From Mycolicibacterium mengxianglii (lineage in GTDB: Bacteria > Actinomycetota > Actinomycetes > Mycobacteriales > Mycobacteriaceae): DNA of 64,000 nt. Position numbers and translations under genes: made by a program. Shown here one piece after another: positions 45,859 to 56,902 of this stretch. Where the stretch lies: positions 3,348,001 to 3,412,000 of the forward strand of contig NZ_CP065373.1 in NCBI RefSeq assembly GCF_015710575.1, written 5' to 3'. Below the pieces are notes generated by a model, which did not search any database, was not told where the DNA came from, and saw only the letters and a list, made by a program, of their open reading frames with translations. Position 1 is the stretch's first letter; every line of letters begins with the position of its first letter.

Positions 45859-46875
45859 TCAGGTGGTCGAGTGCGCGGTGGAGATGGCGGTGCCCACTTC
45901 GAACCACTTCGGATCGTCGAGGTAGGCACGCGCCAATTCTGCTGTACCGGCCGCGAATCGGTCGCCCAAAGTGCGGGCGGGCTCGGAGTCAGGGTGGGTT
46001 CCGATCCATGCCGTGAGCATGAGGCGACGCAGCATAACGAAGGTGGGGATCTCGGCGAGGTCGGCCGGGGGCATGGGGCGGACCTGCTGGTAGCCCGTGA
46101 GCCAGTCCTCGACAATGTGCTGCGCCTCGGGGGTGTCCTCGATGAAGGACACCACAGCGCCCAGGTCGGCCAGGAACCACGACCAGCCACAGTCATCGAA
46201 GTCGATGACGGTGATCTTTCCTTCGTGCACCATCAGATTGGACATCCGCAGGTCCGCGTGCACCAGTCCGAACCGATCCGGGCCGGTGCCGTAACGCGTG
46301 AGGCGGTCGACGATCTTACGTTCGGCCGCCTCGATCGTCTCCGCGTCGGCCACCCTCAACGCGGGCGCATCTCGCCAGTCGCCCCAGCGAGCGCCGGCTC
46401 CCAGCATCGTTTCCAGATCCCAGCGGAACCGGGTGAATCCGGCAGGCGGGCACCAGTTCTGGACGTGCTCGTGTAGCGAGGCCGTGATCGCGCCCAGGTC
46501 GCTGAAGCTGATTCCGGTGACGTCTTCTTCGGCAATGGTTCCGGGCACGAAGGTGAACAGATCCACCAGGCATACGTCGTCACCGATCCGCGCTTCCACC
46601 ACCCGGCGACCGTCTACAGCCGGAATCACCTGCGGGGTCGCGATGGCCGAGTCCCGCCGGACACTGTCCATCCAGTCGAGTTCGGACTCGACCGCGGCCA
46701 GCGAGTGGTACCCGGGCCGGTGCACCCGCAAGACCTCACGTCGGTTGTCGGTTTCGACGAGGAACGTCCCGTTCTCGGAAAAGCTCAGCAACGTGACGGT
46801 CGCAGAGTCCAGTTGGTAGTGCGCGAGCGCGGCGTACGCGAAGCGTTCATAGTCGGCGGCAGTCATGTCGCTCAA
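45859..46875 (-). CDS. APH/choline-kinase-like small-molecule kinase
   Basis: The 338-residue protein has the aminoglycoside-phosphotransferase fold: an N-lobe with the [18 protein letters not shown] ATP-binding strand ([17 protein letters not shown]), the catalytic loop [15 protein letters not shown] (HxD...N) and [16 protein letters not shown]. This family includes homoserine, choline, ethanolamine and hydroxylysine (AGPHD1) kinases. In context it should phosphorylate the hydroxyl of an amino alcohol. GGAG at 46884-46887 is 8 bases from TTG 46875 and 17 from ATG 46866, so I prefer the TTG; the ATG remains possible. Confidence 0.85.
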   Translation of the reverse strand: MSDMTAADYERFAYAALAHYQLDSATVTLLSFSENGTFLVETDNRREVLRVHRPGYHSLAAVESELDWMDSVRRDSAIATPQVIPAVDGRRVVEARIGDDVCLVDLFTFVPGTIAEEDVTGISFSDLGAITASLHEHVQNWCPPAGFTRFRWDLETMLGAGARWGDWRDAPALRVADAETIEAAERKIVDRLTRYGTGPDRFGLVHADLRMSNLMVHEGKITVIDFDDCGWSWFLADLGAVVSFIEDTPEAQHIVEDWLTGYQQVRPMPPADLAEIPTFVMLRRLMLTAWIGTHPDSEPARTLGDRFAAGTAELARAYLDDPKWFEVGTAISTAHSTT

Positions 46876-46996
46876 GTGGGGGTCTCCTCGTGGATTCCAT
46901 GACGATCTCAGTGGGTCCAGGTGCTCGCCGGTCCCCATTTCGGACCGCTACCCGTCTTTTGGTATGTACGTTGTACCGCACGGAATCCCCCATGAA

Positions 46997-47005
46997 CAGA
47001 CCAAA
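46997..47005 (-). promoter_or_regulatory. candidate GntR operator half-site (TTTGGTCTG)
   Basis: CAGACCAAA on the plus strand is the reverse complement of TTTGGTCTG. The same nonamer occurs at 47186-47194, and TTTGGTCTG itself at 47106-47114, and a TTTGGTC at 45032-45038 before the gntR gene. Confidence 0.5.
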
Positions 47006-47106
47006 AAAGAAAGATTTAACCGCGCCACTACTGCGGGCAGGACTTTGTAACCCGTCCGTAACGCCAACGCATCATTGCCGGTAGACGGGCTGTTGACGCG
47101 GCCGTT

Positions 47107-47121
47107 TTGGTCTGGTACCAA
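47107..47121. promoter_or_regulatory. candidate GntR operator, TTGGT-N5-ACCAA
   Basis: TTGGT-CTGGT-ACCAA is an inverted repeat with a 5-base centre located about 160 bases upstream of the permease start and overlapping one TTTGGTCTG element. This is the most complete palindrome in the region. Confidence 0.6.
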
Positions 47122-47185
47122 TACCGCTGTGTTCTGCACCACTGACCCACAGCGGTCAAGAACGGTCGGGTCCCCTGGCCTAGAG

Positions 47186-47194
47186 CAGACCAAA
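47186..47194 (-). promoter_or_regulatory. candidate GntR operator half-site (TTTGGTCTG)
   Basis: A third exact copy of the TTTGGTCTG/CAGACCAAA element, about 90 bases before the permease start, where a repressor would block the rightward promoter. Confidence 0.5.
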
Positions 47195-47281
47195 TAATCG
47201 GTATTCCTTCACCTGCCCCGCGTCATCCCCGCGTTACGTCCCCGCAGACCACAATGGTCGACCTACCTTCAGATCGGTTTT

Positions 47282-48862
47282 ATGCCCATGAGTGAAATCG
47301 ACGATCACCCACAGACCGCCTCGCCCCAACCCGGTACCGGACGATCCGGCTTGCAGCGCCTCAAACCGAACGCCATCGGTCTGGTCGGTGTGCTGTTCAT
47401 GTCGGTGGCCACCGCTGCGCCGATCACCGCCATGGTGGGCAATGTGCCCATCGCGGTGGGCTTCGGCAACGGCTCGGCAGCCCCGGCCGGCTACCTGGTG
47501 GCCACCATCGTGCTCGGACTGTTCGCCGTCGGTTACGCGGCGATGTCCAAGCACATCACCGCTACCGGCGCCTTCTACGGCTACATCTCGCACGGCCTCG
47601 GCCGTGTTGTCGGCCTCTCCGCGGGGTTCCTGACCGCGCTGGCCTACATGGTGTTCGAAGCCGCGCTGGCCGGCATTTTCGCCTTCTTCGCCCGTGACCT
47701 GTTCACCTCGCTGTTTGCTGTCGATCTCCCATGGCTGCTCTTCGCAGTGGTGATGATCGCGGTGAACGCCATCCTGACCTACTTCGACGTCAACCTGGCA
47801 GCGAAAGTACTTGGCGGGCTGTTGATCACCGAGATCATCATGTTGACCCTGATGGCGGGTTCAGTGCTCATCACCGGAGGCGGCCCCGAAGGGTGGTCGC
47901 TGTCCTCGCTCAACCCCATCAACGGTCTGACCGGACTCAACGCCGTCGTACCCAACGTGGACGGTGCCGGCACGATGGCCGTCATGGGGTCGGCCGGCGT
48001 CGGATTGTTCTTCGCCTTCTGGTCCTGGGTGGGCTTCGAGTCGAGCGCCATGTACGGCGAAGAGTCCAAGAACCCCAAGAAGATCATCCCCGTCGCCATC
48101 ATGTCGTCGGTTCTGGGTATCGGAGCGTTCTACATCATCGTGTCCTGGCTGGCCATCGTCGGAACCGGACCCACCAAAGCGATTGCCTTGGCCCAAGATA
48201 CGAACACTGCCAGCGAGATCTTCTTCGGACCCGTTCGGGATCACCTCGGAAACTGGGCGGTGACGCTGTTCCAGATCCTGCTGACCACCGGCTCTTATGC
48301 CTGCGGCATGGCCTTCCACAACTGCGCCGCCCGTTACATCTACGCCATCGGCCGCGAAGACATCATCCCCGGGACAGCGAATACCGTTGGCCGCACGCAC
48401 CGCGTCCACGGCTCGCCACACATCGCCGGCTTCGTCCAGACCGTGATCGCCCTGCTGATCGTGCTGCTGTTCGCGTTGACCGGACGTGACCCCTACGGCG
48501 ATCTGTACGGGCTCATGGCCATCCTGGGTACCTCCGCCATTTTGATCGTGCAGGCCCTGGCCGCATTCTCGGTGATCTCGTATTTCCATGTGCGCAAACA
48601 GCATCCCGAAACCGCGCACTGGTTCCGGACGTGCCTGGCACCCGGACTCGGTGGTCTGGGCATGTGCTACGTGATCTACCTGTTGATCAGCAACGCATCC
48701 TTCGCCGCGGGATCTGCCTCCGACGACGCCATCTTCACCGCGATCCCCTACGTCGTCGGCATCACCGCCGTCGGCGGGGTCGTCGTCGCGCTGGTGCTGC
48801 GGGCCCGCTCGCCGCATCGCTACGACCGTCTCGGACGAGTGGTGCTCGACGAGGAACGCTGA
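47282..48862 (+). CDS. APC-superfamily amine/amino-acid permease
   Basis: The 526-residue transporter has about 12-13 membrane helices. The APC signature is visible in GLVGVLFMSVATAAPITAMVGNVPIAVGFGNG, YAAMSKHITATGAFYGYISHGLG and SWVGFESSAMYGEESKNPKKIIP. It should import an amine or amino acid by proton or cation symport. It is the first gene of the rightward operon. Two starts, ATG 47282 and ATG 47288, are possible, with no strong ribosome-binding site. Confidence 0.9.
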   Translation: MPMSEIDDHPQTASPQPGTGRSGLQRLKPNAIGLVGVLFMSVATAAPITAMVGNVPIAVGFGNGSAAPAGYLVATIVLGLFAVGYAAMSKHITATGAFYGYISHGLGRVVGLSAGFLTALAYMVFEAALAGIFAFFARDLFTSLFAVDLPWLLFAVVMIAVNAILTYFDVNLAAKVLGGLLITEIIMLTLMAGSVLITGGGPEGWSLSSLNPINGLTGLNAVVPNVDGAGTMAVMGSAGVGLFFAFWSWVGFESSAMYGEESKNPKKIIPVAIMSSVLGIGAFYIIVSWLAIVGTGPTKAIALAQDTNTASEIFFGPVRDHLGNWAVTLFQILLTTGSYACGMAFHNCAARYIYAIGREDIIPGTANTVGRTHRVHGSPHIAGFVQTVIALLIVLLFALTGRDPYGDLYGLMAILGTSAILIVQALAAFSVISYFHVRKQHPETAHWFRTCLAPGLGGLGMCYVIYLLISNASFAAGSASDDAIFTAIPYVVGITAVGGVVVALVLRARSPHRYDRLGRVVLDEER

Positions 48863-48917
48863 CCGAACTCCGGACCGGGCCCGCGATCGATCGCCATATA
48901 CCAGCGAGGACAGCCAC

Positions 48918-50243
48918 ATGGCATTTTCCACCATCATGGATTCCAACAGCTACACCGGCGCGGAAGACCTCGACCCCGCCATCGACACCATGATCGAGAA
49001 ACGGCGATCGACGCTGGGTCCGTCCTACCGGCTCTTCTACAACCGGCCCGTCCACCTGGTCAAAGGCTCCGGCGCCCATCTCTTCGATGCCGACGGCACC
49101 AAGTACCTGGATGCCTACAACAACGTGGCCAGCGTCGGGCACTGCAATCCGCGGGTGATCGAAGCCGTCACCAACCAGATGTCGGCGCTCAACACCCACA
49201 CCCGCTACCTGCACGGCAACATCCTCGACTATTCCGAACAACTGCTGGCAACATTCCCCGAGGAGATCTCCTCGATCATGTTCACCTGCACCGGATCTGA
49301 GGCCAACGACCTGGCAGTACGGGTGGCCGAGGGCCACACCGGCGGCACCGGGATCATCGTCACCGAGGAGGCCTATCACGGTAACTCCGCACTGATATCG
49401 GGAATGTCCCCGTCACTGGGGACCGGGGTGCCGCTGGGGGCGAACGTCCGCACGGTGCCGGCGCCGGACTCCTACCGCGTGGACCCGGCACATCTGGGTC
49501 GGTGGTTCGCCGAACACGTCACCGTCGCCGTCGCCGACCTCGAACGTCACGGGCACCGATTCAGCGCACTGCTTCTCGACTCGATCTTCTCCTCCGACGG
49601 CATCTACGTCGATCCGTCGATCCTGGCGCCCGCCGTCGAGGTGGTGCACCGCGCCGGCGGGGTGTTCATCGCCGACGAAGTTCAGCCCGGGTTCGCCCGC
49701 ACGGGCGAGGCGATGTGGGGCTTTCAGCGGCACGGCGTCGTGCCGGACCTGGTGACCATGGGTAAACCCATGGGCAACGGCATCCCGGTTGCCGCGATGG
49801 CAGCCCGCCCGGACATTCTCGACCGGTTTGCCCGGGAGACGCCGTATTTCAACACCTTCGGTGGGAACCCGGTGTCGATGGCCGCCGCGCAAGCAGTCCT
49901 CGACATCATCCAAGGCGACAACCTGGCCGAACGCGCTGTCGAAGTCGGTAGCGCACTGCGCTCTGAACTCAGCGCGCTCATCCAGGACTACCCCTTCCTG
50001 GGCGACGTGCGCGGCACCGGCCTGTACACGGCGGTCGAGATCGTCACCGATCCCGACACCAGAAACCACGACCGCGCCCAGGCGCAGCGCATCGTCGATG
50101 CGATGCGCGACCGCCACGTCCTGGTCTCGGTGTGCGGCGGTCACGGTAATATTCTGAAAATTCGTCCCCCGCTGGTGTTCTCCATGTCCGACATGGACTG
50201 GTTCATGAGCGTGTTCACCGCAGTCGCGAAGGAGTTGTCATGA
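48918..50243 (+). CDS. AGXT2L-type class III PLP enzyme (probable amino-alcohol-phosphate phospho-lyase)
   Basis: The 441-residue protein is a class III aminotransferase fold with the PLP lysine in VTMGKPMGNGIPVAAM and the substrate segment NNVASVGHCNPRVIEAVTNQMSALNTHTRYLHGNILDY. Its pattern (LGPSYRLFY, GSEANDLAVRVA, IADEVQPGFARTG, TPYFNTFGGNPVSMAA and NILKIRPPLVFSMSDMD) follows the ethanolamine-phosphate and phosphohydroxylysine phospho-lyases (human ETNPPL/PHYKPL) more than ordinary transaminases. The reaction would release ammonia, phosphate and an aldehyde. It follows the permease after 55 bases with GAGGAC before the ATG, and the following gene starts inside its end (ATGA). Confidence 0.85.
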   Translation: MAFSTIMDSNSYTGAEDLDPAIDTMIEKRRSTLGPSYRLFYNRPVHLVKGSGAHLFDADGTKYLDAYNNVASVGHCNPRVIEAVTNQMSALNTHTRYLHGNILDYSEQLLATFPEEISSIMFTCTGSEANDLAVRVAEGHTGGTGIIVTEEAYHGNSALISGMSPSLGTGVPLGANVRTVPAPDSYRVDPAHLGRWFAEHVTVAVADLERHGHRFSALLLDSIFSSDGIYVDPSILAPAVEVVHRAGGVFIADEVQPGFARTGEAMWGFQRHGVVPDLVTMGKPMGNGIPVAAMAARPDILDRFARETPYFNTFGGNPVSMAAAQAVLDIIQGDNLAERAVEVGSALRSELSALIQDYPFLGDVRGTGLYTAVEIVTDPDTRNHDRAQAQRIVDAMRDRHVLVSVCGGHGNILKIRPPLVFSMSDMDWFMSVFTAVAKELS

Positions 50244-52129
50244 GCGTCGGCGCCTACCGGGACGCCTTCGAATCGGCCGCCGGCAAGCCTGAGGAGTTCT
50301 GGCTGCAGGCAGCCGAGGCCATCGACTGGACCCACCGGCCCACCCGCGCGCTCGACGATTCGGCGGCGCCGCTGTTCCGCTGGTATCCCGACGGGCAGCT
50401 GAACACCTGCTACAACGCGCTGGACCGCCACGTCGAGGCCGGCGCCGGGGAACGCACCGCGCTGATCTACGACTCGGCGATGGTCGGGGTCCAGCGGTCA
50501 TTCACCTACGCCGAACTCCTTGATCGCGTGTCACGGTTCGCCGGAGTGCTTGTGTCCCAGGGCATCTCCGCTGGCGACAGAGTGGTGGTGTACATGCCGA
50601 TGATTCCCGAGGCCGTCATCGCAATGCTCGCCTGTGCCCGGATCGGCGCAGTGCACTCGGTGGTCTTCGGTGGCTTCGCCGCCAAGGAACTCGCCGCACG
50701 CATCGATGACGCACAGCCGGTCGCCGTGCTGACCGCATCGGGAGGTCTGGAGCCAGGACGGGCCGTGGAATACCTGCCCATCGTGCACCGGGCACTCGAG
50801 ATGTCGTCCGCCGCGCCGGCCACCGTGATCGTGAAAAACCGCGACGAGGTATCGGGCAGCGCCGAGGATTATGCAGGCTGGCTGGACTGGGACCACCTGG
50901 TGGCCGATGCTGAGCCCGCCGCCGCGGTGCCCGTGGCCGCGACCGATCCGCTCTACATCCTCTACACCTCCGGTACCACCGGTAAGCCCAAAGGCGTGGT
51001 CCGCGACAACGGCGGCCACGCCGTCGCGCTCGCCTGGTCGATGAAGAACATCTACAACATCGGCCCAGGTCAGGTCATGTGGACCGCCTCCGACATCGGC
51101 TGGGTGGTGGGAAGCTCCTACATCGTCTACGGCCCGCTCATCGTCGGCGCCACCACCGTGCTCTACGAGGGCAAGCCGGTGGGCACACCGGATGCCGGAG
51201 CGTTCTGGCGGGTGATCGATCAGCACCAGGTACGCGCGCTGTTCACCGCTCCCACCGCGCTGCGCGCGATCCGCAAGGTGGATCCCGACGCGGCCATGCT
51301 CGAGACGTACAACATCTCTTCGCTGGAGACACTGTTCGTCGCCGGGGAGCGTCTGGACCCCGACACCTACGAATGGGCATCGGCGACTCTGCAACGCCCC
51401 GTCGTCGACCACTGGTGGCAGACCGAGACCGGCTGGGCCATCTGCGCGAATCTGCGCGGACTCGAACCCATGGCGATCAAAGCGGGGTCGCCCACCGTCC
51501 CGGTGCCGGGATTCCAGGTCAGCATCGTCGACCACACCGGCAGTCAGGTTCCGGCAGGAACCGAGGGCAACATCGTCATCGAACTCCCCCTGCCACCCGG
51601 CACGCTCGCTGGATTATGGGAAAACGAAACAGGATTCGTGCAGTCGTATCTGTCCGCGTTCCCCGGCTACTACCTCACCGGCGACTTCGGCTATGTCGAC
51701 GAAGACGGCTATGTGACCGTCCTCGGGCGCACCGATGACGTCATCAATGTGGCGGGCCACCGGCTGTCCACGGGGAGCATCGAAGCCGTCGTCGCCACGC
51801 ACCCGGCGATCGCCGAATGCGCGGTCATCGGTATTCACGACGAGCTCAAAGGCCAACGCCCGAGCGGCTACGTTGTCCTGAAGTCCGGCAAAGACATCGA
51901 GCACGACACCCTCAGGGGCGACCTCATCGCCATGGTCCGCGATCAGATCGGGGCGGTCGCCACCTTCCGCGATGTCACCGTCGTCAGTGCACTCCCCAAA
52001 ACGCGGTCGGGGAAGATTCTGCGGAAAACGATGCGCCAGATCGCCGAAGGAGTCGAGTACACCGTCCCCTCAACCATCGAGGACAGCTCCGTCCTCGATG
52101 CGCTGGCCGCCGCGCTGCGCCCCGCCTAG
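50240..52129 (+). CDS. prpE: PrpE-like propionyl/acetyl-CoA synthetase
   Basis: The 629-residue enzyme of the ACS/PrpE branch of adenylate-forming synthetases has the AMP-binding motif YTSGTTGKPKGVVRDNGGHAVA, typical of PrpE, then QTETGW, GDFGYVDEDGYVTVLGRTDDVINVAGHRLSTGSIE and the catalytic lysine in LPKTRSGKILRKTMRQI near 595. It converts propionate (or acetate) to the CoA thioester. Its ATGA overlap with the phospho-lyase indicates translational coupling and a single pathway. Confidence 0.87.
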   Translation: MSVGAYRDAFESAAGKPEEFWLQAAEAIDWTHRPTRALDDSAAPLFRWYPDGQLNTCYNALDRHVEAGAGERTALIYDSAMVGVQRSFTYAELLDRVSRFAGVLVSQGISAGDRVVVYMPMIPEAVIAMLACARIGAVHSVVFGGFAAKELAARIDDAQPVAVLTASGGLEPGRAVEYLPIVHRALEMSSAAPATVIVKNRDEVSGSAEDYAGWLDWDHLVADAEPAAAVPVAATDPLYILYTSGTTGKPKGVVRDNGGHAVALAWSMKNIYNIGPGQVMWTASDIGWVVGSSYIVYGPLIVGATTVLYEGKPVGTPDAGAFWRVIDQHQVRALFTAPTALRAIRKVDPDAAMLETYNISSLETLFVAGERLDPDTYEWASATLQRPVVDHWWQTETGWAICANLRGLEPMAIKAGSPTVPVPGFQVSIVDHTGSQVPAGTEGNIVIELPLPPGTLAGLWENETGFVQSYLSAFPGYYLTGDFGYVDEDGYVTVLGRTDDVINVAGHRLSTGSIEAVVATHPAIAECAVIGIHDELKGQRPSGYVVLKSGKDIEHDTLRGDLIAMVRDQIGAVATFRDVTVVSALPKTRSGKILRKTMRQIAEGVEYTVPSTIEDSSVLDALAAALRPA

Positions 52130-52139
52130 CCCCTGGGCC

Positions 52140-52195
52140 GAGCAGACACAGACTCGCGCTCTCAACGCAGTTGGCGCGCGGGTCTGTGTCTGCTC
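52140..52195. terminator. 20-bp hairpin terminator between prpE-like gene and rnj
   Basis: GAGCAGACACAGACTCGCGC (52140-52159) pairs with 52176-52195 (one G-T wobble) with a 16-base loop. It lies between two convergent genes and serves both strands; there is no U-tract. The GAGCAGACRCA arm is of a type that recurs as intergenic hairpins in mycobacterial genomes. Confidence 0.75.
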
Positions 52196-52214
52196 GCCGC
52201 GGGTGGTGTTGCGG

Positions 52215-53891
52215 TCAGATCTCGATGACGGTGGGCACGATCATCGGCTGCCGGCGGTAGACCTCGCCGACCCATTTGCCGACCGCACGACGCGATGCCT
52301 GGGCAATCCGGGTGAGGTCGGTAACCCCTTCTCCGGCAAGCTTTTCCAGCTCCGCAGTCACCTTCAGTGCCGCAGGTTCCAGCGCCTTCGGGTCTTCGGA
52401 AAAGCCGCGGGAATGCAGATGTGGCGGCCCTGCCAGCTTGCCCGTACCGCGGCGCAACACCACGGTGATCGCAATGAAGCCCTGTGCCAGCACCAACCGC
52501 TCGCCGAGGGTGGCATCACCCACGTCGCCAGTTACCAGGCCGTCGACGAACATCTTGCCGACCGGCACCGCTCCGGCGATGCCGGCCTTACCGCCGACAA
52601 GATCGACGCTGACGCCGTTCTCTGCCAACACGATCGAGTCTGCGGGCACACCGGTGCTCTCGGCCAGCGCCGCATTCGCACGCAGATGCCGCCACGTCCC
52701 GTGCACCGGCATCACATTGCGCGGGCGCACACCGTTGTAGAGGAAGAGCAGTTCACCGGCGTAGGCGTGTCCGGAAACGTGGATCCGAGCCTGCTGGTTG
52801 GTGACGACGCGGACCCCGATCTTGGCCAGCGCGTCGATGACCCCGAAGATCGCCTCTTCATTACCGGGTATCTGCGACGACGACAGGATGATGAGATCGC
52901 CGTCGGTCAGCGTGATGCTGCGGTGCTCACCGCGTGACATCCGCGACAACGCCGCCATCGGTTCGCCCTGGGTGCCGGTGGTGATCAGGGTGATCCGGTC
53001 AGCCGCCATCATCTCGGCGGCCGCGATATCGATCACGTCGTCGTCGGCGACATTGAGGAAGCCGAGTTCCTTGGCGATGCCCATGTTGCGGACCATGGAC
53101 CTGCCCACGAAGGACACCTTGCGGCCCAGCGCCACCGAAGCGTCGATGATCTGCTGGACGCGGGCAACGTTGGAGGCGAAACAGGCGACGATTACCCTGC
53201 CCTCGGCGCCACGGATCAGCCGGTGCAGGTTGGGGCCGATTTCACTCTCGGACGGGCCCACGCCGGGAACCTCGGCGTTGGTGGAGTCGCACAGGAACAG
53301 ATCAACACCGGAATCACCGAGACGGGACATGCCCGGCAGATCAGTGGGGCGGCCGTCGAGCGGCAACTGGTCGAGTTTGATGTCGCCGGTGTGCAGGATC
53401 GTCGAACCGCCGGCGTACACCGCAATGGCGAGTGCGTCGGGAATCGAGTGATTGACGGCGAAGTACTCGCAGGCGAAGACGCCATGGTTGCTGCTCTGTC
53501 CCTCGGCGACCTCGGTGAACACCGGTTTGATGCGGTGTTCCCGGCACTTCGCCGCGACCAGGGCGAGGGTGAACTTCGAGCCCACCACTGGAATGTCGGG
53601 CCGCAGCTTCAGCAGATGCGGGATCGCGCCGATGTGGTCTTCGTGGGCGTGGGTCAGCACCAGCGCTTCGATATCGTCGAGACGACCTTCGAGGTGGCGC
53701 AGGTCCGGCAGGATCAAGTCGACCCCGGGCTCGTCGTGGCCGGGGAACAGCACCCCACAGTCGATGATCAGCAACCGGCCCAGATGCTCGAAAACCGTCA
53801 TGTTGCGGCCGATTTCGCCGATACCGCCCAGTGCGGTCACCCGCACTCCGCCGGTTGCCAATGGCCCGGGCGGTGCGAGATCAATGCTCAC
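52215..53891 (-). CDS. rnj: ribonuclease J
   Basis: The 558-residue metallo-beta-lactamase-fold nuclease has HAHEDH at residues 81-86, later SSSQIPGNEEAIFGVIDAL and the beta-CASP motif HVSGHA with a C-terminal domain. It has 5'-3' exo- and endoribonuclease activity in RNA processing, and in mycobacteria has been linked to drug tolerance. It is equivalent to Rv2752c and lies upstream of dapA in the reverse direction. Confidence 0.95.
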   Translation of the reverse strand: MSIDLAPPGPLATGGVRVTALGGIGEIGRNMTVFEHLGRLLIIDCGVLFPGHDEPGVDLILPDLRHLEGRLDDIEALVLTHAHEDHIGAIPHLLKLRPDIPVVGSKFTLALVAAKCREHRIKPVFTEVAEGQSSNHGVFACEYFAVNHSIPDALAIAVYAGGSTILHTGDIKLDQLPLDGRPTDLPGMSRLGDSGVDLFLCDSTNAEVPGVGPSESEIGPNLHRLIRGAEGRVIVACFASNVARVQQIIDASVALGRKVSFVGRSMVRNMGIAKELGFLNVADDDVIDIAAAEMMAADRITLITTGTQGEPMAALSRMSRGEHRSITLTDGDLIILSSSQIPGNEEAIFGVIDALAKIGVRVVTNQQARIHVSGHAYAGELLFLYNGVRPRNVMPVHGTWRHLRANAALAESTGVPADSIVLAENGVSVDLVGGKAGIAGAVPVGKMFVDGLVTGDVGDATLGERLVLAQGFIAITVVLRRGTGKLAGPPHLHSRGFSEDPKALEPAALKVTAELEKLAGEGVTDLTRIAQASRRAVGKWVGEVYRRQPMIVPTVIEI

Positions 53892-53908
53892 GTGTGTTCA
53901 CCAGCTCC

Positions 53909-55608
<1,700 letters not shown>

Positions 55609-55669
55609 GCGGTGAGCCTAACGCGCATCGTTTGCCCATCTCAGGCGACATCTGTGCGTATCCGCGATG

Positions 55670-56902
55670 TCACCCCAACGCGTGGGTCAACGGCGCCGCG
55701 AGATCACCGCGCTCCCCGACCGTCACCTCGTCCAACCCCAACCACGACGCCATCGTCGTCAGTTCCTTGGCCAACGCTGCGGCGACCCGAGAACGGTCCT
55801 GGCCGTCCTCGGTGAACGCGCCGACCACGTGCAGGGCTGATCCACCGGCGGGGCGGGTGCGTTCGGCTTTGAGATCGACGCGGCCCACCAGCTCGCCATC
55901 GAGGAGGAAAGGCCAGACGTAGTAACCGAATTGGCGTTTCGGGGCCGGGGTGTAGATCTCGATGCGGTAGTGGAAGTTCCACAGTCGCTCGACCCGGGGC
56001 CGGAAGAAGATCAGCGGGTCGAACGGGCACAGCAGCGCCGTGCCCCGATCGACGCGCGGCACGAGTTGGCCGGCCCGGAGGTAGGCCGGCGCCGCCCAGC
56101 CCGCCACCTCCACCGGCTCCAGCTCACCTTCTGCCACCAGCTTGGCAAGAGCGGGCTTGACCTGACCGGCGGCCAGCCGGAAGTAGTCCCGGATATCGGC
56201 CTCGGTACCCACCCCGAGCGCGCCCGCCGCGCGCAAGGTCAGCTCCCGCAGCGCCTCGTCGTCATCGACGTCCCGCGCCAGTACCTCCGGCGGCAGCACC
56301 CGTTCACTCAGGTCATAGTGCCGGGCGAAGCCGACCCGTGTCGCCGTCGTCAACACCCCCGAAGCGAACAGTGCCTCGGCCACCCACTTGGTCTCGCTGC
56401 GGTCCCACCAGGGGCCTTTGCGTCCCCGTGGCTCGGATTCCAGATAGGCCTCGATCTGCCCAGCCGTCGAGGGTCCGAGTTCGGTGACCGCCGCCACCAC
56501 GTCGTCCCGCAGTTGCGGGTTCTTCGCGACGATCTCTTTGCCCCACCGGCCGTGCCGGTATTCGCGCATACGCCACCGCAGCAACGGCCAGTCCTCGACG
56601 GCCATCAGCGCGGCTTCGTGCGCCCAGTACTCCACGAGGAGTCGTGGTGAACGGGCGCTGTGGCTCCACGCCGCGCGGTCCAGCACGTCGCGGTCATACG
56701 GTCCGAGCCGGCTGAACACCGGCGCGTAGTGGGCGCGCACGGCGACCGACACCGAGTCCAGTTGCAGCACCTGGATGCGGGAGATCAACCGGCGCAGATG
56801 CGTGCGGGTGATGGCGCCACGTGGGGCAGCTTCGGCGAACCCCTGGGCCGCAACAGCCACCCGGCGCGCCTGCGCCGTGGACAACCGGGCCGGCCGGGTC
56901 AT
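55670..56902 (-). CDS. AlkZ/YcaQ-type DNA glycosylase-like protein (HTH_42)
   Basis: The 410-residue protein has the tandem winged-helix architecture of the HTH_42 superfamily: [35 protein letters not shown], and [31 protein letters not shown]. The QLD motif at 47-49 corresponds to the catalytic Q-x-D of YcaQ/AlkX rather than Q-x-Q of AlkZ. Family members unhook interstrand crosslinks or excise bulky alkyl purines; this function is inferred. It lies between thyX and dfrA, in place of the M. tuberculosis type I restriction and toxin genes. Confidence 0.8.
   Translation of the reverse strand: MTRPARLSTAQARRVAVAAQGFAEAAPRGAITRTHLRRLISRIQVLQLDSVSVAVRAHYAPVFSRLGPYDRDVLDRAAWSHSARSPRLLVEYWAHEAALMAVEDWPLLRWRMREYRHGRWGKEIVAKNPQLRDDVVAAVTELGPSTAGQIEAYLESEPRGRKGPWWDRSETKWVAEALFASGVLTTATRVGFARHYDLSERVLPPEVLARDVDDDEALRELTLRAAGALGVGTEADIRDYFRLAAGQVKPALAKLVAEGELEPVEVAGWAAPAYLRAGQLVPRVDRGTALLCPFDPLIFFRPRVERLWNFHYRIEIYTPAPKRQFGYYVWPFLLDGELVGRVDLKAERTRPAGGSALHVVGAFTEDGQDRSRVAAALAKELTTMASWLGLDEVTVGERGDLAAPLTHALG

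Larger units (their letters stand above)
46876..47281. other. divergent promoter region of the amino-alcohol cluster
   Basis: No gene is visible in these roughly 400 bases. It holds several TTTGGTC elements (46997-47005, 47107-47121, 47186-47194) and the inverted pair GGTA-N9-TACC in 46961-46977, likely sites for the GntR regulator of both operons. Its GC content is lower than that of the surrounding genes. Confidence 0.55.

Noticed and set aside
43530..46016. Very long open frame on the + strand (828 codons)
   Set aside because: It runs out of frame through the mycofactocin-type SDR and then antisense to gntR, the cluster SDR and the kinase. The products of those genes have clear domains; this frame has none and only reflects high GC.
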